Position numbers and translations under genes: made by a program. Shown here in pieces: positions 1-9,468 of a stretch of 64,000 nucleotides of DNA. The DNA comes from Aminobacterium sp. MB27-C1 (GTDB taxonomy: Bacteria; Synergistota; Synergistia; Synergistales; Aminobacteriaceae), in the NCBI RefSeq assembly GCF_030908405.1, contig NZ_CP133089.1, forward strand, positions 186,001 to 250,000, written 5' to 3'. The notes under the pieces were generated by a model. The model was not told where the DNA came from and searched no databases. It saw only the letters and a program-made list of their open reading frames with translations. Every line of letters begins with the position of its first letter. The first letter of the stretch is position 1.

Positions 1-1
1 C

Positions 2-940
2 GAGAAAATTTTAGATTTCTCAAATCAGACTGGTGGTTTTTATAGCTCTGAAGATCTTGAGCGACATTCCCCAGAGTGGGTTGATCCCATCTCTGTGCAG
101 TACAGAGGATACGATATATGGGAGATTCCTCCTAATGGCCAGGGAATTATAGTCTTGATGGCCCTCAATATGTTGAAGGGATTTTCCTTCTCTCAGCGAA
201 GTGCTGAGACCTGTCATAAACAGATTGAGGCAATAAAGCTGGCTTTTGCTGATGCCCATCGTTATGTGGCCGATCAACGGTTTAGCCATGTTCCTGTAAC
301 AGAAATGCTTTCTGATCATTATGGTGATGTACGGCGCAATTCCATTCACGACCAGGCGTCTATACCTGAAGCAGGAAATCCTGAAGCGAGCGGAACGGTT
401 TACTTGTGTACTGCTGATGAACAGGGAAATATGGTTTCATTTATACAGAGTAACTACACCGGTTTTGGGTCAGGTATTGTGATTCCGCAAACTGGCATTG
501 CCTTAAATAACAGGGCAAAGGGCTTTTCTCTCGATCCGGCCCATCCCAATGTATTAGCTCCTGGTAAACGTCCTTATCATACGATTATTCCTGGCTTTAT
601 AACGAAAGATGGAGACCCCTTAGGTCCCTTTGGTGTGATGGGGGGATATATGCAACCGCAAGGGCATGTTCAGGTTGTAATGAATATGCTGGATTTCGCA
701 ATGAATCCTCAAGAGGCTCTTGATGCTCCACGATGGCAGTGGGTTGGCGATATGGATGTAGCTATTGAACCGGGGTTTCCCGTTTCGGTAGCGCAAAAAT
801 TACAACAAATGGGGCATCATATTCGTATGGCTCTTGATTCAAATACCTTTGGGCGGGGAGAAATTATCTTGAAAACCTCTGAAGGAACGTTGATAGGAGC
901 AACCGAGCCTCGGGCTGATGGTTCAATTGCTGCTTGGTAA
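2..940 (+). CDS. gamma-glutamyltransferase family protein, 3' part (5' end outside window)
   Basis: The frame is open from base 2, so this is the C-terminal ~313 residues of a gene that begins upstream. The Ntn-hydrolase self-cleavage site of gamma-glutamyltranspeptidases is visible: the stretch SGTVYLCTADEQGN places the new N-terminal, catalytic Thr at codon 395-397. It is followed by the family blocks GFGSGIV, LNNRAKGFS and GPFGVMGG. The family hydrolyses or transfers gamma-glutamyl groups of glutathione and gamma-glutamyl peptides, usually after maturation into two subunits; only the end of the large subunit and the whole small subunit are seen. The variant motif (TVYLCTAD rather than TTHYSVVD) suggests the YwrD-like branch, so the true substrate may differ. 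Signal peptide cannot be judged because the start is missing. Confidence 0.88.
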   Translation, partial: EKILDFSNQTGGFYSSEDLERHSPEWVDPISVQYRGYDIWEIPPNGQGIIVLMALNMLKGFSFSQRSAETCHKQIEAIKLAFADAHRYVADQRFSHVPVTEMLSDHYGDVRRNSIHDQASIPEAGNPEASGTVYLCTADEQGNMVSFIQSNYTGFGSGIVIPQTGIALNNRAKGFSLDPAHPNVLAPGKRPYHTIIPGFITKDGDPLGPFGVMGGYMQPQGHVQVVMNMLDFAMNPQEALDAPRWQWVGDMDVAIEPGFPVSVAQKLQQMGHHIRMALDSNTFGRGEIILKTSEGTLIGATEPRADGSIAAW

Positions 941-946
941 AGAAAT

Positions 947-979
947 AAAGCCAGGTCTCTTAAAAAAGACCTGGCTTTT
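947..979. terminator. Rho-independent terminator between convergent genes
   Basis: A 12-bp stem (AAAGCCAGGTCT / AGACCTGGCTTT) with a short A-rich loop lies between the stop of the gamma-glutamyltransferase gene and the stop of the convergent PucR-type gene; the 3' arm runs into TTTTG on the plus strand. Confidence 0.8.
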
Positions 980-986
980 GTCTTAA

Positions 987-2600
987 CTATTTGCTTGATA
1001 GATCTTTAAGCTTTAAAGCAAGATCCAGCAAAAGGCGCTGATCGCTTGTATTTATATTTATGTCAAATAATTCTTCTATTCGGGCAATTCGATATGCAAT
1101 AGTGTTAGGATGAACGTGCATTTTATGGGCTGTTTCTTTCATATCCCAGTTGTTTTTTTGAAGATTGGAAAGGGTTTCGAAATAGTGACTTCGGTAAGTA
1201 TTATCGTTTTTTATTATCTTTTCTAACATAGATCTCCAAAAGCGCTCTCCATCTGCTGTTGCAGAGAGTTTTATTAATACTTGATATGCTCCCATTTCAT
1301 CCCAGAAAGTGAACGGAGCCGTATCGGAATGTTCCTTTTTCTCAGAATATAACAATGCTTGAAAAGCTTCTTTATAACTTGCATGAGTAAGGTTTGAAGA
1401 TTGTTTATAGCCTCCAATTCCGACATTAAGATAACAGTGTTGACGTTGCGCAATACTATCGATTTCATGTTGTCGTTTTTTTAGTGTTTGCTTGAAATGA
1501 GAGTAGTCTTCTTTATGTAAGGAGATGACAAATAAAATGGTCTGGTTGACGATTGTGTAATAAGAAGCTTCCCACACTTCTTTCATAATACTTTTGATTT
1601 TTGAGAAACAGGCGTTTCGAAGGCCTCGTAAAATATCTTCGTTTATATTTGAATAGGGGTGTATTGATGGTTTGAAGTTGATCGCGACAACAACAACTCC
1701 TTTATCTAAATCCCATCCGAAACATTGGCCTCTCAGTTTTATTCCCTCAAGTTCTATCGTTTCAGAGAATATAAGGTCCAGAAGAAATTCATCTCGGTAT
1801 TTTTGTTCATTTTGCTGTATTGATATCCGTTTTTGAATGTCGAATTTTAGAAGAGTACTTGCGTGATTGAGAGTATTTTTAACCAATACCTCACTTAAAT
1901 TGCTTTCTTTTGATGAAGAAAAAAGAATGTCACCAACATGTTTTCCCCCGATATATAGAGGCTCACGAGGATATCCACTGATTATCTTTTCTAAGTTTGT
2001 CTCTGAATTTGACATTCTGTTTATAAGATGAGGAAAGGAATCCTTACGAAAGGATGAAAGAAAAATTTTATCAAAATGTCTGTCAAAAAAAGCTATAGGG
2101 CGCTGCAAAATTTTTTCTAGCGCTGTCAATATTTCTGTGGTGTCATTTGTTTCGATAGCGAGATTTGAAAGATACGAATGTATAGCTATAGATTTATTAA
2201 GTGTCTCTGCTTGCGAATTAACGAGTCTTGTGAGGACAGGAGAAATTATATTGACAAACCGAAGATGCATTGGAAAAGAGAAAAGGGGAAAGTTGAGTGC
2301 TTCGGTGAAAGTTAGAATTTCTTCAGGAATTTCTTCTATAAAGCGTCCGAGCTTTATTCCAAGGCCGGCAGCTTCATTTTCAGATATTTTTTTCAAAAAC
2401 TTATTTATTTCTTCTATATTGGGATTTTGATACCAAATGTATCCAGTTGTTAAAACAAGATCACCTTTTTTAATCCATGAAGCCTGATCTGGCGCATCAA
2501 AAATTGTGACCGATTCAATATTGCGTTTTAACCCCTTTGTTCCAGAGAGGAGTTTGATTCCTTTTAATTCGGGAATATCAAAAAGATTTTTTACTTGCAT
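987..2600 (-). CDS. PucR-family transcriptional regulator
   Basis: 537-residue regulator with the PucR layout: an N-terminal sensor domain (residues ~1-120, with the 'LFDIPELKGIKLLSG' opening typical of PucR domains), a long middle region, and a C-terminal HTH_30 helix-turn-helix (last ~70 residues, with 'NNWDMKETAHKMHVHPNTIAYRIARIE'-type sequence). Proteins of this family usually activate purine, amino-acid or other nitrogen-compound catabolic genes. The ATG at 2600 is preferred over an upstream TTG because GGGGAGG lies just 5' of it. It is transcribed away from the symporter/deacylase genes that start at 2740 and is their likely regulator (inference from position). Confidence 0.85.
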   Translation of the reverse strand: MQVKNLFDIPELKGIKLLSGTKGLKRNIESVTIFDAPDQASWIKKGDLVLTTGYIWYQNPNIEEINKFLKKISENEAAGLGIKLGRFIEEIPEEILTFTEALNFPLFSFPMHLRFVNIISPVLTRLVNSQAETLNKSIAIHSYLSNLAIETNDTTEILTALEKILQRPIAFFDRHFDKIFLSSFRKDSFPHLINRMSNSETNLEKIISGYPREPLYIGGKHVGDILFSSSKESNLSEVLVKNTLNHASTLLKFDIQKRISIQQNEQKYRDEFLLDLIFSETIELEGIKLRGQCFGWDLDKGVVVVAINFKPSIHPYSNINEDILRGLRNACFSKIKSIMKEVWEASYYTIVNQTILFVISLHKEDYSHFKQTLKKRQHEIDSIAQRQHCYLNVGIGGYKQSSNLTHASYKEAFQALLYSEKKEHSDTAPFTFWDEMGAYQVLIKLSATADGERFWRSMLEKIIKNDNTYRSHYFETLSNLQKNNWDMKETAHKMHVHPNTIAYRIARIEELFDININTSDQRLLLDLALKLKDLSSK

Positions 2601-2739
2601 AGGTAACCTCCCCAAATTTATTTTTTTGAATAAAAAAACTAAACTTTTTTGTTTATTTTAACAAAATTTTTTTGATTATTCTTGAGTAATATGTAGACAT
2701 TGTTGTTTTTATTTAAATATTTAGACGGGAGGGGAAATA

Positions 2740-3051
2740 ATGAACAAAGAAGAATTCTATGACCGGAATTACAGTTTCGATGACATTGAAGTTGACCCTC
2801 GTTTCATTCGTTGCGCCAAAGAAATGAAAATTACTTTTCTTGTTTGGATTCTTTTCGCAGTAATTTCCATTGGAGTTTCGTATTTGTTAGGACGTGGAGA
2901 TGTGCAAGATTATACATATGTTGCAGGTCTACCTCTCTGGTGGTTTATGGCTATTCTGATAAGTTTGCTTTTTACAGCTCTGGTTATATTCATTACAAAA
3001 TTTGTTTTTCAAGATATGGATTTAACAGACGAAGGATCTCTTAATAAATAA
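2740..3051 (+). CDS. small membrane protein, YhdT/DUF997-like symporter partner
   Basis: 103 residues with a hydrophilic N-terminus (~30 aa) and two hydrophobic helices (~31-51 and ~66-88). A GGGAGGGG Shine-Dalgarno sits 5' of the ATG. Small proteins of this shape commonly precede sodium:solute symporters of the pantothenate-permease branch and are thought to be accessory subunits; here the symporter gene begins 14 bp downstream. No catalytic motif is visible. Assignment to YhdT/DUF997 is from size, topology and neighbour. Confidence 0.7.
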   Translation: MNKEEFYDRNYSFDDIEVDPRFIRCAKEMKITFLVWILFAVISIGVSYLLGRGDVQDYTYVAGLPLWWFMAILISLLFTALVIFITKFVFQDMDLTDEGSLNK

Positions 3052-3065
3052 GGAGGAGCATTGCA

Positions 3066-4568
3066 ATGGAATTCACAGTAAATAACGAAGCTAGATTTGC
3101 GATTATAGCTGCTTTTGTTTTGTATTCTGCTGCTATGCTTGCAATTGGCCTTTATTCCAAGCGAGCAATGGATAAAACATCTGTGGATAAGTATGTTGAA
3201 GAATTTTATACGGGAGGCCGGGGAATGGGAGCTTTGGTCATTGCTCTCATGATAGCCGCAGGGTTATGTAGTGCCGGTACTTTTCTTGGCGGTCCGGGGC
3301 TTGCTTATAGTGCCGGCCTGACTTGGGTTCTTGCGGCTCTTTCTCAAAATTTTATGAACTTTTGCGTTTTGGGAGAGATAGGGAAAAAGGTAGGAATTGT
3401 TGCTCGTAGAATCAATGCGCAATCTTATCTGGATTTATTTTTGTATCGTTATAACCATAACAAAATGGTAGGAATTGGCGGCGTTATTGCTATCGTCCTT
3501 TTCTTGGGAAGCTATGTTGTGGCTCAATTTGTGGGAGGGGCCCGACTTTTTGAATCGATGACGGGGCTGTCATATCTGCTGGGACTTGTCTTGTTTTCAG
3601 TTGTTGTTCTTGTTGTAGCTGCATTTGGTGGAATTAAGGGCGTAACGACGGCTGTTGTTCTTCAGGGAATTGTTATGACGGCAGCTGTATTTGCTTTATT
3701 CTTTGGGGCCCTCGCTCACATAGGTCCTCTTGAGCCAGCTATTCGGAGCATAGGAGAGCTAGATCCCAAGCTTATATCTCCATGGACATGGAATATTAAA
3801 ATCCAGTCTTCAATGTGGATTATTTTTGGTCTCGTCTCAATAGGAATGCCTCATGCGGCTATGAATACCCTTCTTTATAAAGATACAAAGGCTATGCACA
3901 AAGCTATTATTTTAGGTGTCATTTTCGTTGTTCTCTGGACAGTAATGCTTATTTGGATGGGGAACATGGTTCGCGCAATTTATCCTGACCTTAAAGTGGT
4001 AGATCATGCTGTACCTATTCTTGCCATGACAGTGTTGCCCCCTTGGCTCGCTGGTATTGCTCTTGCCGGAGTTGCTGGTGCTATTCAGTCAACAGTGGGA
4101 GCAATGATTATCGTTATTAGTTCAAGCATTGTGAGAGACGCATATCAGGCTTATATAAACCCCAATGTCTCGCATGAAAAGTTGAAAAAAGTGACAGTGC
4201 TTACGACTGTAATAACCTGCATTCTCATTTTCATAGCTGCTATAAAGCCTCCTCATGCATTAGAGTGGATGATTGCTTTCTCTATGGGAGGTCTTGCCTC
4301 TGCCTTTTTCTGGCCCCTTCTTTTAGGTTTGTATTGGATGAGAACCAATGAATATGGAGGAGCTGCAGGTATGCTTGGTGGGTTGCTTACATATATTTTA
4401 GCTGCCGGGAAATATCTTCCTATTACTTTTGGAATGCATGCAATCGTTATATCTCTTATCGTTTCGCTTGTTCTTACTGTGGGAGTAAGCCTCATAACGC
4501 CGAAACCTCCTAAGGGAATTATTATGCAGTGGTTTGGTCGAGTTTATCCCAAAGAAATAAAAATGTAG
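3066..4568 (+). CDS. sodium:solute symporter (SSS family)
   Basis: 500-residue polytopic membrane protein with the usual SSS size and about 12-13 hydrophobic segments. The first-helix region followed by 'FYTGGRGMGALVIALM' is the typical SSS N-terminal signature, as are the glycine-rich segment near residue 75 ('GTFLGGPGLAYSAG') and the later 'AGVAGAIQSTVGAMI'. It should couple Na+ influx to uptake of an organic anion or amino-acid derivative; it resembles the PanF branch, but pantothenate need not be the substrate. Good RBS (AGGAGG). Lies between the small partner and an N-acyl-D-amino-acid deacylase, which suggests import of N-acylated amino acids (inference). Confidence 0.87.
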   Translation: MEFTVNNEARFAIIAAFVLYSAAMLAIGLYSKRAMDKTSVDKYVEEFYTGGRGMGALVIALMIAAGLCSAGTFLGGPGLAYSAGLTWVLAALSQNFMNFCVLGEIGKKVGIVARRINAQSYLDLFLYRYNHNKMVGIGGVIAIVLFLGSYVVAQFVGGARLFESMTGLSYLLGLVLFSVVVLVVAAFGGIKGVTTAVVLQGIVMTAAVFALFFGALAHIGPLEPAIRSIGELDPKLISPWTWNIKIQSSMWIIFGLVSIGMPHAAMNTLLYKDTKAMHKAIILGVIFVVLWTVMLIWMGNMVRAIYPDLKVVDHAVPILAMTVLPPWLAGIALAGVAGAIQSTVGAMIIVISSSIVRDAYQAYINPNVSHEKLKKVTVLTTVITCILIFIAAIKPPHALEWMIAFSMGGLASAFFWPLLLGLYWMRTNEYGGAAGMLGGLLTYILAAGKYLPITFGMHAIVISLIVSLVLTVGVSLITPKPPKGIIMQWFGRVYPKEIKM

Positions 4569-4588
4569 TCTGAAAGGAGAAACGATTT

Positions 4589-6190
4589 ATGAGATTCGAT
4601 ATCTACATAAAAAATGCACGAATTGTTGACGGCACTCGTTCTCCATGGTATCGAGGGGGGGTTGGCATTACAGATTCCAAAATCAGATATGTAGGCAGTG
4701 ATCTTCCTGAGTATGCAGCAGATGCGTTTGAAGTTATCGATGCTAAAGATCATATTGTTGCCCCTGGATTTATTGATGTTCATACGCACTCTGATTTCCT
4801 TTTGTTGAGAGATCCGGTAATGCAATCAAAATTGAAACAGGGAGTAACGACACAAGGGATCGGTCAATGTGGAATAAGCCCAGCTCCCATTTCTTCAGAG
4901 CAAGTTGAAAAACTTGATATTTATTCTGGATTCATTAAGGCGGGAACTCACGCTGACTGGAATTGGAGAAGTTTCGGTGAGTGGCTGGATGTTTTGGAAG
5001 ACCTGAATCTGGGAACAAATATAGTTGCTTTTGCAGGGCAGGGAACTATCAGAATAGCTGTTATTGGTTTTGATAATAGAGAGCCTTCTTCCGATGAAAT
5101 GGCAGAGATGAAAAAATTAGTCTCTGAATCTATAGAGCAAGGGGCTTACGGTATAACGAGTGGACTTGTTTATCCTCCCGGAGTCTATTCTTCAACAGAG
5201 GAGCTTGTTGAGTTATGTTCTGCTATGACCTCGAAAAATGGTTTGTATCAATCACATATGAGAAATGAAGGACGAGATGTTGTAAAGGGAGTTGAAGAAG
5301 TTATTCGTATTGCAGAAGAAAATCGGATTCCAGCCCAGATTTCTCATCATAAAGCATTGGGAAGAAGTGCTTGGGGACTTGTGAAAAAGACACTTGCTTT
5401 AGTTGAAGATGCGCGGAAACGTGGTGTTGATGTGACTGTAGATCAATATCCCTACACATCTGCCAGTACAACTCTACGGGCAATTTTACCTCCATGGGTT
5501 CATGAAGGGGGAGTTATGAACGTTATTGAAAGATTGGCAGATAAGTCTCTTCGAAGTCGAATTATTAAAGAGATAGAAGAAGATGTCACTTGGGATAATT
5601 ACTACCAAAATTCTGGAGGAGCTAGCGGAGTGACAGTTATATATTCTCCTCAGACTCCAGAGTATGAAGGCAAGTCGTTGAAAGAAATTGCAGAAATGAC
5701 AGGCGTAGATCCTCTTGACATAGCAATGGATATTATTGCTGCCAATAAGGGAGACGATGCAGCTTGTTATTCGATGATGTGTGAAGATGATGTGGAATAT
5801 GTTCTGAAAAACAACAATGTCATGGTTATTTCAGACTCTATTCCACCGGCACCAGGAGCAAAGAGCCATCCCAGAACCTTTGGAACTAACCCTCGAGTTT
5901 TGGGAAAATACGTAAGAGACAAACATTGTATTTCTCTGGAAGACGCAATATGGAAGATGACAGCCTTTCCGGCATCCCGTTTAGGGCTTCAATTTAAGGG
6001 CATTCTCAGAGAGGGAATGGATGCTGATATCGTTATTTTTGATCCAGATACTGTTGATGATAAGGCAACCTTTGAACATCCTTTCGAAGAGCCGGTGGGA
6101 ATTGAATATGTAATTGTCAATGGAGTAAAAACAATGGAGTTTGGCAATTTTACCGGACATACGAATGGAAAGGTGCTGCGCAAAAGATAG
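4589..6190 (+). CDS. N-acyl-D-amino-acid deacylase (amidohydrolase superfamily)
   Basis: 533-residue amidohydrolase. The metal-binding HxH motif is at H65/H67 ('GFIDVHTHSD'), followed by 'GIGQCGISPAP' (Cys94), matching the conserved GNCG-like block of D-aminoacylases. The C-terminus has the family's closing beta-sandwich ('GILREGMDADIVIFDPDTV'). The family hydrolyses N-acyl-D-amino acids, or related D-configured ureido/amide compounds, to the free D-amino acid plus a carboxylate. RBS AAAGGAG. It follows the symporter by 20 bp, so the three genes form one unit. Dihydropyrimidinase-like function is a possible alternative, but the length and Cys block favour D-aminoacylase. Confidence 0.85.
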   Translation: MRFDIYIKNARIVDGTRSPWYRGGVGITDSKIRYVGSDLPEYAADAFEVIDAKDHIVAPGFIDVHTHSDFLLLRDPVMQSKLKQGVTTQGIGQCGISPAPISSEQVEKLDIYSGFIKAGTHADWNWRSFGEWLDVLEDLNLGTNIVAFAGQGTIRIAVIGFDNREPSSDEMAEMKKLVSESIEQGAYGITSGLVYPPGVYSSTEELVELCSAMTSKNGLYQSHMRNEGRDVVKGVEEVIRIAEENRIPAQISHHKALGRSAWGLVKKTLALVEDARKRGVDVTVDQYPYTSASTTLRAILPPWVHEGGVMNVIERLADKSLRSRIIKEIEEDVTWDNYYQNSGGASGVTVIYSPQTPEYEGKSLKEIAEMTGVDPLDIAMDIIAANKGDDAACYSMMCEDDVEYVLKNNNVMVISDSIPPAPGAKSHPRTFGTNPRVLGKYVRDKHCISLEDAIWKMTAFPASRLGLQFKGILREGMDADIVIFDPDTVDDKATFEHPFEEPVGIEYVIVNGVKTMEFGNFTGHTNGKVLRKR

Positions 6191-6241
6191 TTATAGTTAG
6201 GATTAGGGAAAATATATATTCCAATACATTCCAACACTAAA

Positions 6242-6274
6242 GGGGCAGGATGCCATTTTGTGGCTTCCTGCTCC
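6242..6274. terminator. bidirectional terminator
   Basis: Stem GGGGCAGGATGCCA / TGGCTTCCTGCTCC (one mismatch plus wobble) between the convergent deacylase and ortB genes; only a broken T-tract follows (TTCTATTATT). Confidence 0.6.
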
Positions 6275-6297
6275 TTCTATTATTGAATCTGTACAAG

Positions 6298-7704
6298 CTA
6301 AAGGACAAATAGCTTTTTTATATGTTCTTTTGTTGATTTTGTGTCTTCGGCGATAAATTGTATATCCTCCTCTGTCAATTGTTCTTTTGACATATTATTC
6401 ATCTTCAAAATGTTTTTGCAGTACGAGCGTTTGAGGTCGTCAAGATCAACATTTTGAGCTTTTACGAGTTCGGGGCCTTCTGGAATGATAATATTTTCTC
6501 CTGGAATCTGTTCTTTCGGATTCCCTCTTCTTACATTGATACCTAATTTTTCCCGTGCAAAAGAGAGCTGGGCTGTTACGTGTTTTCCTGCACCAGTGTA
6601 TTCAGTTTCTTGAACGACGATTACCTGATCTCTATCCATTTCCTGTGCAAGCGAAAATGCTGCTGTAAGAGAGGTGTTGCCTGCAGGGCCTCTTTCCAGA
6701 CCTTCTATTTGGGCCAGAGCTTCTGTCATATAAAAAACTTCACCTTGGGTAACTGTAACGTATCTGTCTGTATAGCGAAGACTCCGTGCTGCGTTTCTTG
6801 GAACGTCTGTTCTATCTGGCCATGTAGAGAAGGGCATGCCAAAACCAGTGTGTCCTGTGGTGAACGATTTTCTGTTAAAAGCCTTGTCACTTGCCATATG
6901 GAGTCCTGTAATGTCTACGCTGGCTGCTATGACCTTCGTGTTTGTACACCCAGCTTTTTCAAGGCCTCTGGCTGTTCCCGTCAGGTTTCCTCCGCCGGCA
7001 TTTGTAATAACGACAGCGTCGGGATCTCTATTACACATACTTCTTACCTGATCTGCTATTTCGTGTCCCAGTGTTTCTATACCCGCTATAGCGAAGGGGG
7101 AATATAGCGAGGCGCTGCAATAACTCGTTTCATCAAGAAGGCGTAAAAATTCTATGAAAAGTTCAGGTCCTACTGTCAACTGAACAACTTCTGCTCCGAA
7201 GGCTTCGCAAATTCTGCCTTTTTCTAGAATTTCAGGTTGTCCGACATGATGGCTGTCGAAGAGTTCCTGTACGATAATGGCTTTTAGATTCCTCATGTTT
7301 GCTTGAGATGCAACAGCTGCTCCGTAGTTTCCGCTTGACGCTGCTATAACACCGGCATATCCTCTTTGTTGAGCGTAATGACATGACATGGCCGCACGTC
7401 GTGCCTTGAAACTGCCAGAAGGGTTTGTTGCTTCATCTTTTACAAAAATGCGGGCTCCTTTGCCTGGTCCAGCTAGAGCTCGGGCTGCTGCTGTAAGGTT
7501 GCGTAGCTCCAGCATGGGAGTATTACCAATATTTGTCTCGGCTTGAATAGATCGAATTTCATCGAGTGTATATCCTATTTTCCCCATCATGCCTTCATAG
7601 TCGAAAGCGACACCGGGAAGTTCAAATTCAGAGTAATCAATTCCCAGAGCCTTTTTTAGTATTTCGTTCTTTCTCTCAGCAACAGAGTCGAATACGGAGT
7701 TCAT
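6298..7704 (-). CDS. ortB: 2-amino-4-oxopentanoate thiolase, large (PLP) subunit OrtB
   Basis: 468 residues, fold-type-II PLP enzyme. 'NPSGSFKARRAA' (residues ~92-103) carries the PLP lysine, 'SSGNYGAAVAS' is the substrate/phosphate loop, and 'NAGGGNLTG' is the PLP-phosphate glycine loop. Length and pairing with the 105-aa OrtA identify it as OrtB of the clostridial ornithine pathway, which with OrtA cleaves (2R)-2-amino-4-oxopentanoate with CoA to acetyl-CoA and D-alanine. It overlaps ortA by 4 bp (ATGA), indicating translational coupling. The ornithine aminomutase and 2,4-diaminopentanoate dehydrogenase genes usually found beside it are absent here. Confidence 0.88.
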   Translation of the reverse strand: MNSVFDSVAERKNEILKKALGIDYSEFELPGVAFDYEGMMGKIGYTLDEIRSIQAETNIGNTPMLELRNLTAAARALAGPGKGARIFVKDEATNPSGSFKARRAAMSCHYAQQRGYAGVIAASSGNYGAAVASQANMRNLKAIIVQELFDSHHVGQPEILEKGRICEAFGAEVVQLTVGPELFIEFLRLLDETSYCSASLYSPFAIAGIETLGHEIADQVRSMCNRDPDAVVITNAGGGNLTGTARGLEKAGCTNTKVIAASVDITGLHMASDKAFNRKSFTTGHTGFGMPFSTWPDRTDVPRNAARSLRYTDRYVTVTQGEVFYMTEALAQIEGLERGPAGNTSLTAAFSLAQEMDRDQVIVVQETEYTGAGKHVTAQLSFAREKLGINVRRGNPKEQIPGENIIIPEGPELVKAQNVDLDDLKRSYCKNILKMNNMSKEQLTEEDIQFIAEDTKSTKEHIKKLFVL

Positions 7705-8018
7705 GCCTTTTCACCTGCCTTCGATATGAGGGCGTGTAATTCTTTTCCTACAGAAAGAAGTTCTGGAATCTGGCGTCCGAAGGTATGAGTATACGGAGGA
7801 TTTTGAGAAACGAGGGTTCCTTGCACTTTCCTATCTGTCATTGTTGTTATTGTGACGTTGCTCCCTATGGGAGCGTCATTATCTAAATAACCTTTGACCC
7901 AGAGTTCAAGAGGAACTTGTTTAGTATCTTGGGGTACATTGTCTGCCCGCTCAGATGGTTGAAGAACGATATAATGAATTTGAACCCAGCTTCCTTTTTT
8001 TATAATTTTTTCATCCAT
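7701..8018 (-). CDS. ortA: 2-amino-4-oxopentanoate thiolase, small subunit OrtA
   Basis: 105 residues, matching OrtA in size and in the family pattern 'KKGSWVQIHYIVLQPSERA', 'VPLELWVKGYL' and 'YTHTFGRQIPELLSVGKEL'. It is the small partner of OrtB in the thiolytic cleavage of 2-amino-4-oxopentanoate. It lies 6 bp after the class-III PLP enzyme gene and overlaps ortB, so the three are co-expressed. No other protein family of this size fits the sequence. Confidence 0.87.
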   Translation of the reverse strand: MDEKIIKKGSWVQIHYIVLQPSERADNVPQDTKQVPLELWVKGYLDNDAPIGSNVTITTMTDRKVQGTLVSQNPPYTHTFGRQIPELLSVGKELHALISKAGEKA

Positions 8019-8024
8019 TTCCTC

Positions 8025-9380
8025 TTACCAACCTTTCACTGTCTCCAATACACTATCAGGTATAATTCCAGATTCATAATCTTCAAAAGCCTCTTCTATC
8101 TTTGAAAGTGCACTCTCCATTTGATCTTTCGAAATAACGAGCGGAGGTTGTATTCTCAACACAGAACCACTAAAGAAAGAGAGTAGAAGCCCCTTTTGCC
8201 ATGCTTGGTAACATATTTTTGCGGCAGCTTCTGTATTCCTTTCTTTTGTCTCTCTGTCTTTTACGAGGTCTACTCCAATGGAAAGCCCGATCCCTCGTAC
8301 ATCTCCAATAAATTCGAAACGATTCTGCATTTCCTTCAATCTTGCGAGAGCATAGGCTCCTATAGCTGTTGCATTTTCTCTTAACTTTTCATCTCTGATG
8401 ACGTCGACAGTTGCACATGCTGCAGCACAACATACGGGATTTCCAGCTGCAGTGAAAAGGTGTGCAGGAGCTTCCCATTGTTCCATCAATTCTGCCTTTG
8501 CAACCACTGCCCCCAGAGGCATTCCCGAAGCAATAGCTTTACCCATAACAACAACATCAGGAACTACATCGAAGTTTTCTATACCAAACCATTTCCCGGT
8601 ACGTCCGAAGCCTTGTTGCACTTCTTCCGAGACGAAAAGAATGTTGTAGGTATCACAGATTTGTCTTAGGGCTTTAACATAGCTTTTAGGAGGAACAATA
8701 AGACCGGCGTCCCCTTGTATAGGCTCGAAGAATATGGCTGCGACCTCTTCAGCTGGTACACATGTTTTAAAAAGTTCGTTTATTCTTTCTACGCAATACT
8801 TCGTTACATCATCTTCATCCATTCCACTGTACGGAGTACGATATACATCTGGATATGGGATGTGGTGAATTTCGGGAAGAAGTGGTCCGAGCCCTCGGTG
8901 CATGGGCAGACTGACGGCACTTAAAGAAAGAGCACCATATGTGCTTCCATGATAGGCGCGGTAGAAAGAGATGATTTTTTTCCTTTTTGTAGCTGTTCTG
9001 GCCATTTTTATTGTTCCGTCATTGGCGTCAGAACCACAAAGACCATAAAAGACCCTTTTCCTATATTCTCCAGGTGTTATGTCAAACAGCTTTTGCGAGA
9101 GTTGTATAAGTGGTTCATGATACATATAGACAGGGGTATAAAGTATAAGATTTTCAGTTTGTTTCTTTATGGCATCGACAATTCTAGGGTGGCAGTGTCC
9201 TGTGTTTACGGCTCCTGCGCTGGAAAGTAGGTCTATATAGTGATTCCCGTCAACATCTATAACAGTTGCACCTTTCCCCCGATCAACAACAAGGGGGTAG
9301 TATGGAACTTTTGCAGCAGGAGATGTCATTCCCTTATCAATATTCACGAGCTCTAAACATTTGGGTATATTCAAAGCCAT
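8025..9380 (-). CDS. class-III PLP-dependent enzyme (aminotransferase or amino-acid racemase/epimerase)
   Basis: 451 residues, class-III aminotransferase fold. The PLP lysine is K281 in 'VVMGKAIASGMPLG'; 'GSDANDG' is the phosphate-binding turn and 'GTGK/GRTGKW' the usual downstream block. Two positions deviate from standard transaminases: the motif is SEEVQ instead of xDEVQ (the Asp that holds the pyridine nitrogen), and 'EPIQGDAG' has Asp where GABA-type enzymes have Glu. The latter resembles isoleucine 2-epimerase-type racemases. The ATG at 9380 is preferred over 9389 because AAGGGG is 9 nt upstream of it. It sits between TRAP and ortAB; possible roles are to produce 2-amino-4-oxopentanoate by transamination or to racemise the D-alanine that OrtAB yields. 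Undecided. Confidence 0.8.
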   Translation of the reverse strand: MALNIPKCLELVNIDKGMTSPAAKVPYYPLVVDRGKGATVIDVDGNHYIDLLSSAGAVNTGHCHPRIVDAIKKQTENLILYTPVYMYHEPLIQLSQKLFDITPGEYRKRVFYGLCGSDANDGTIKMARTATKRKKIISFYRAYHGSTYGALSLSAVSLPMHRGLGPLLPEIHHIPYPDVYRTPYSGMDEDDVTKYCVERINELFKTCVPAEEVAAIFFEPIQGDAGLIVPPKSYVKALRQICDTYNILFVSEEVQQGFGRTGKWFGIENFDVVPDVVVMGKAIASGMPLGAVVAKAELMEQWEAPAHLFTAAGNPVCCAAACATVDVIRDEKLRENATAIGAYALARLKEMQNRFEFIGDVRGIGLSIGVDLVKDRETKERNTEAAAKICYQAWQKGLLLSFFSGSVLRIQPPLVISKDQMESALSKIEEAFEDYESGIIPDSVLETVKGW

Positions 9381-9406
9381 AATATTCATCCCCTTATATA
9401 TGTTTT

Positions 9407-9445
9407 AGAGAGCTTTACAGTCTATATTTCACTGTAAAGCTCTCT
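9407..9445 (-). other. intercistronic stem-loop after TRAP binding-protein gene
   Basis: Perfect 15-bp inverted repeat (AGAGAGCTTTACAGT / ACTGTAAAGCTCTCT, 9-nt loop) between the dctP stop (9469) and the next gene's start (9380). No long T-run follows, so a partial terminator or 3'-end stabiliser is more likely than a full stop. Confidence 0.75.
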
Positions 9446-9468
9446 TGTTAAAATGGGGTTACGGATTT

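Noticed and set aside
6580-7107. 175-codon plus-strand frame inside ortB
   Set aside because: Cys/Phe-rich translation with no motif, antisense to the well-supported OrtB gene.
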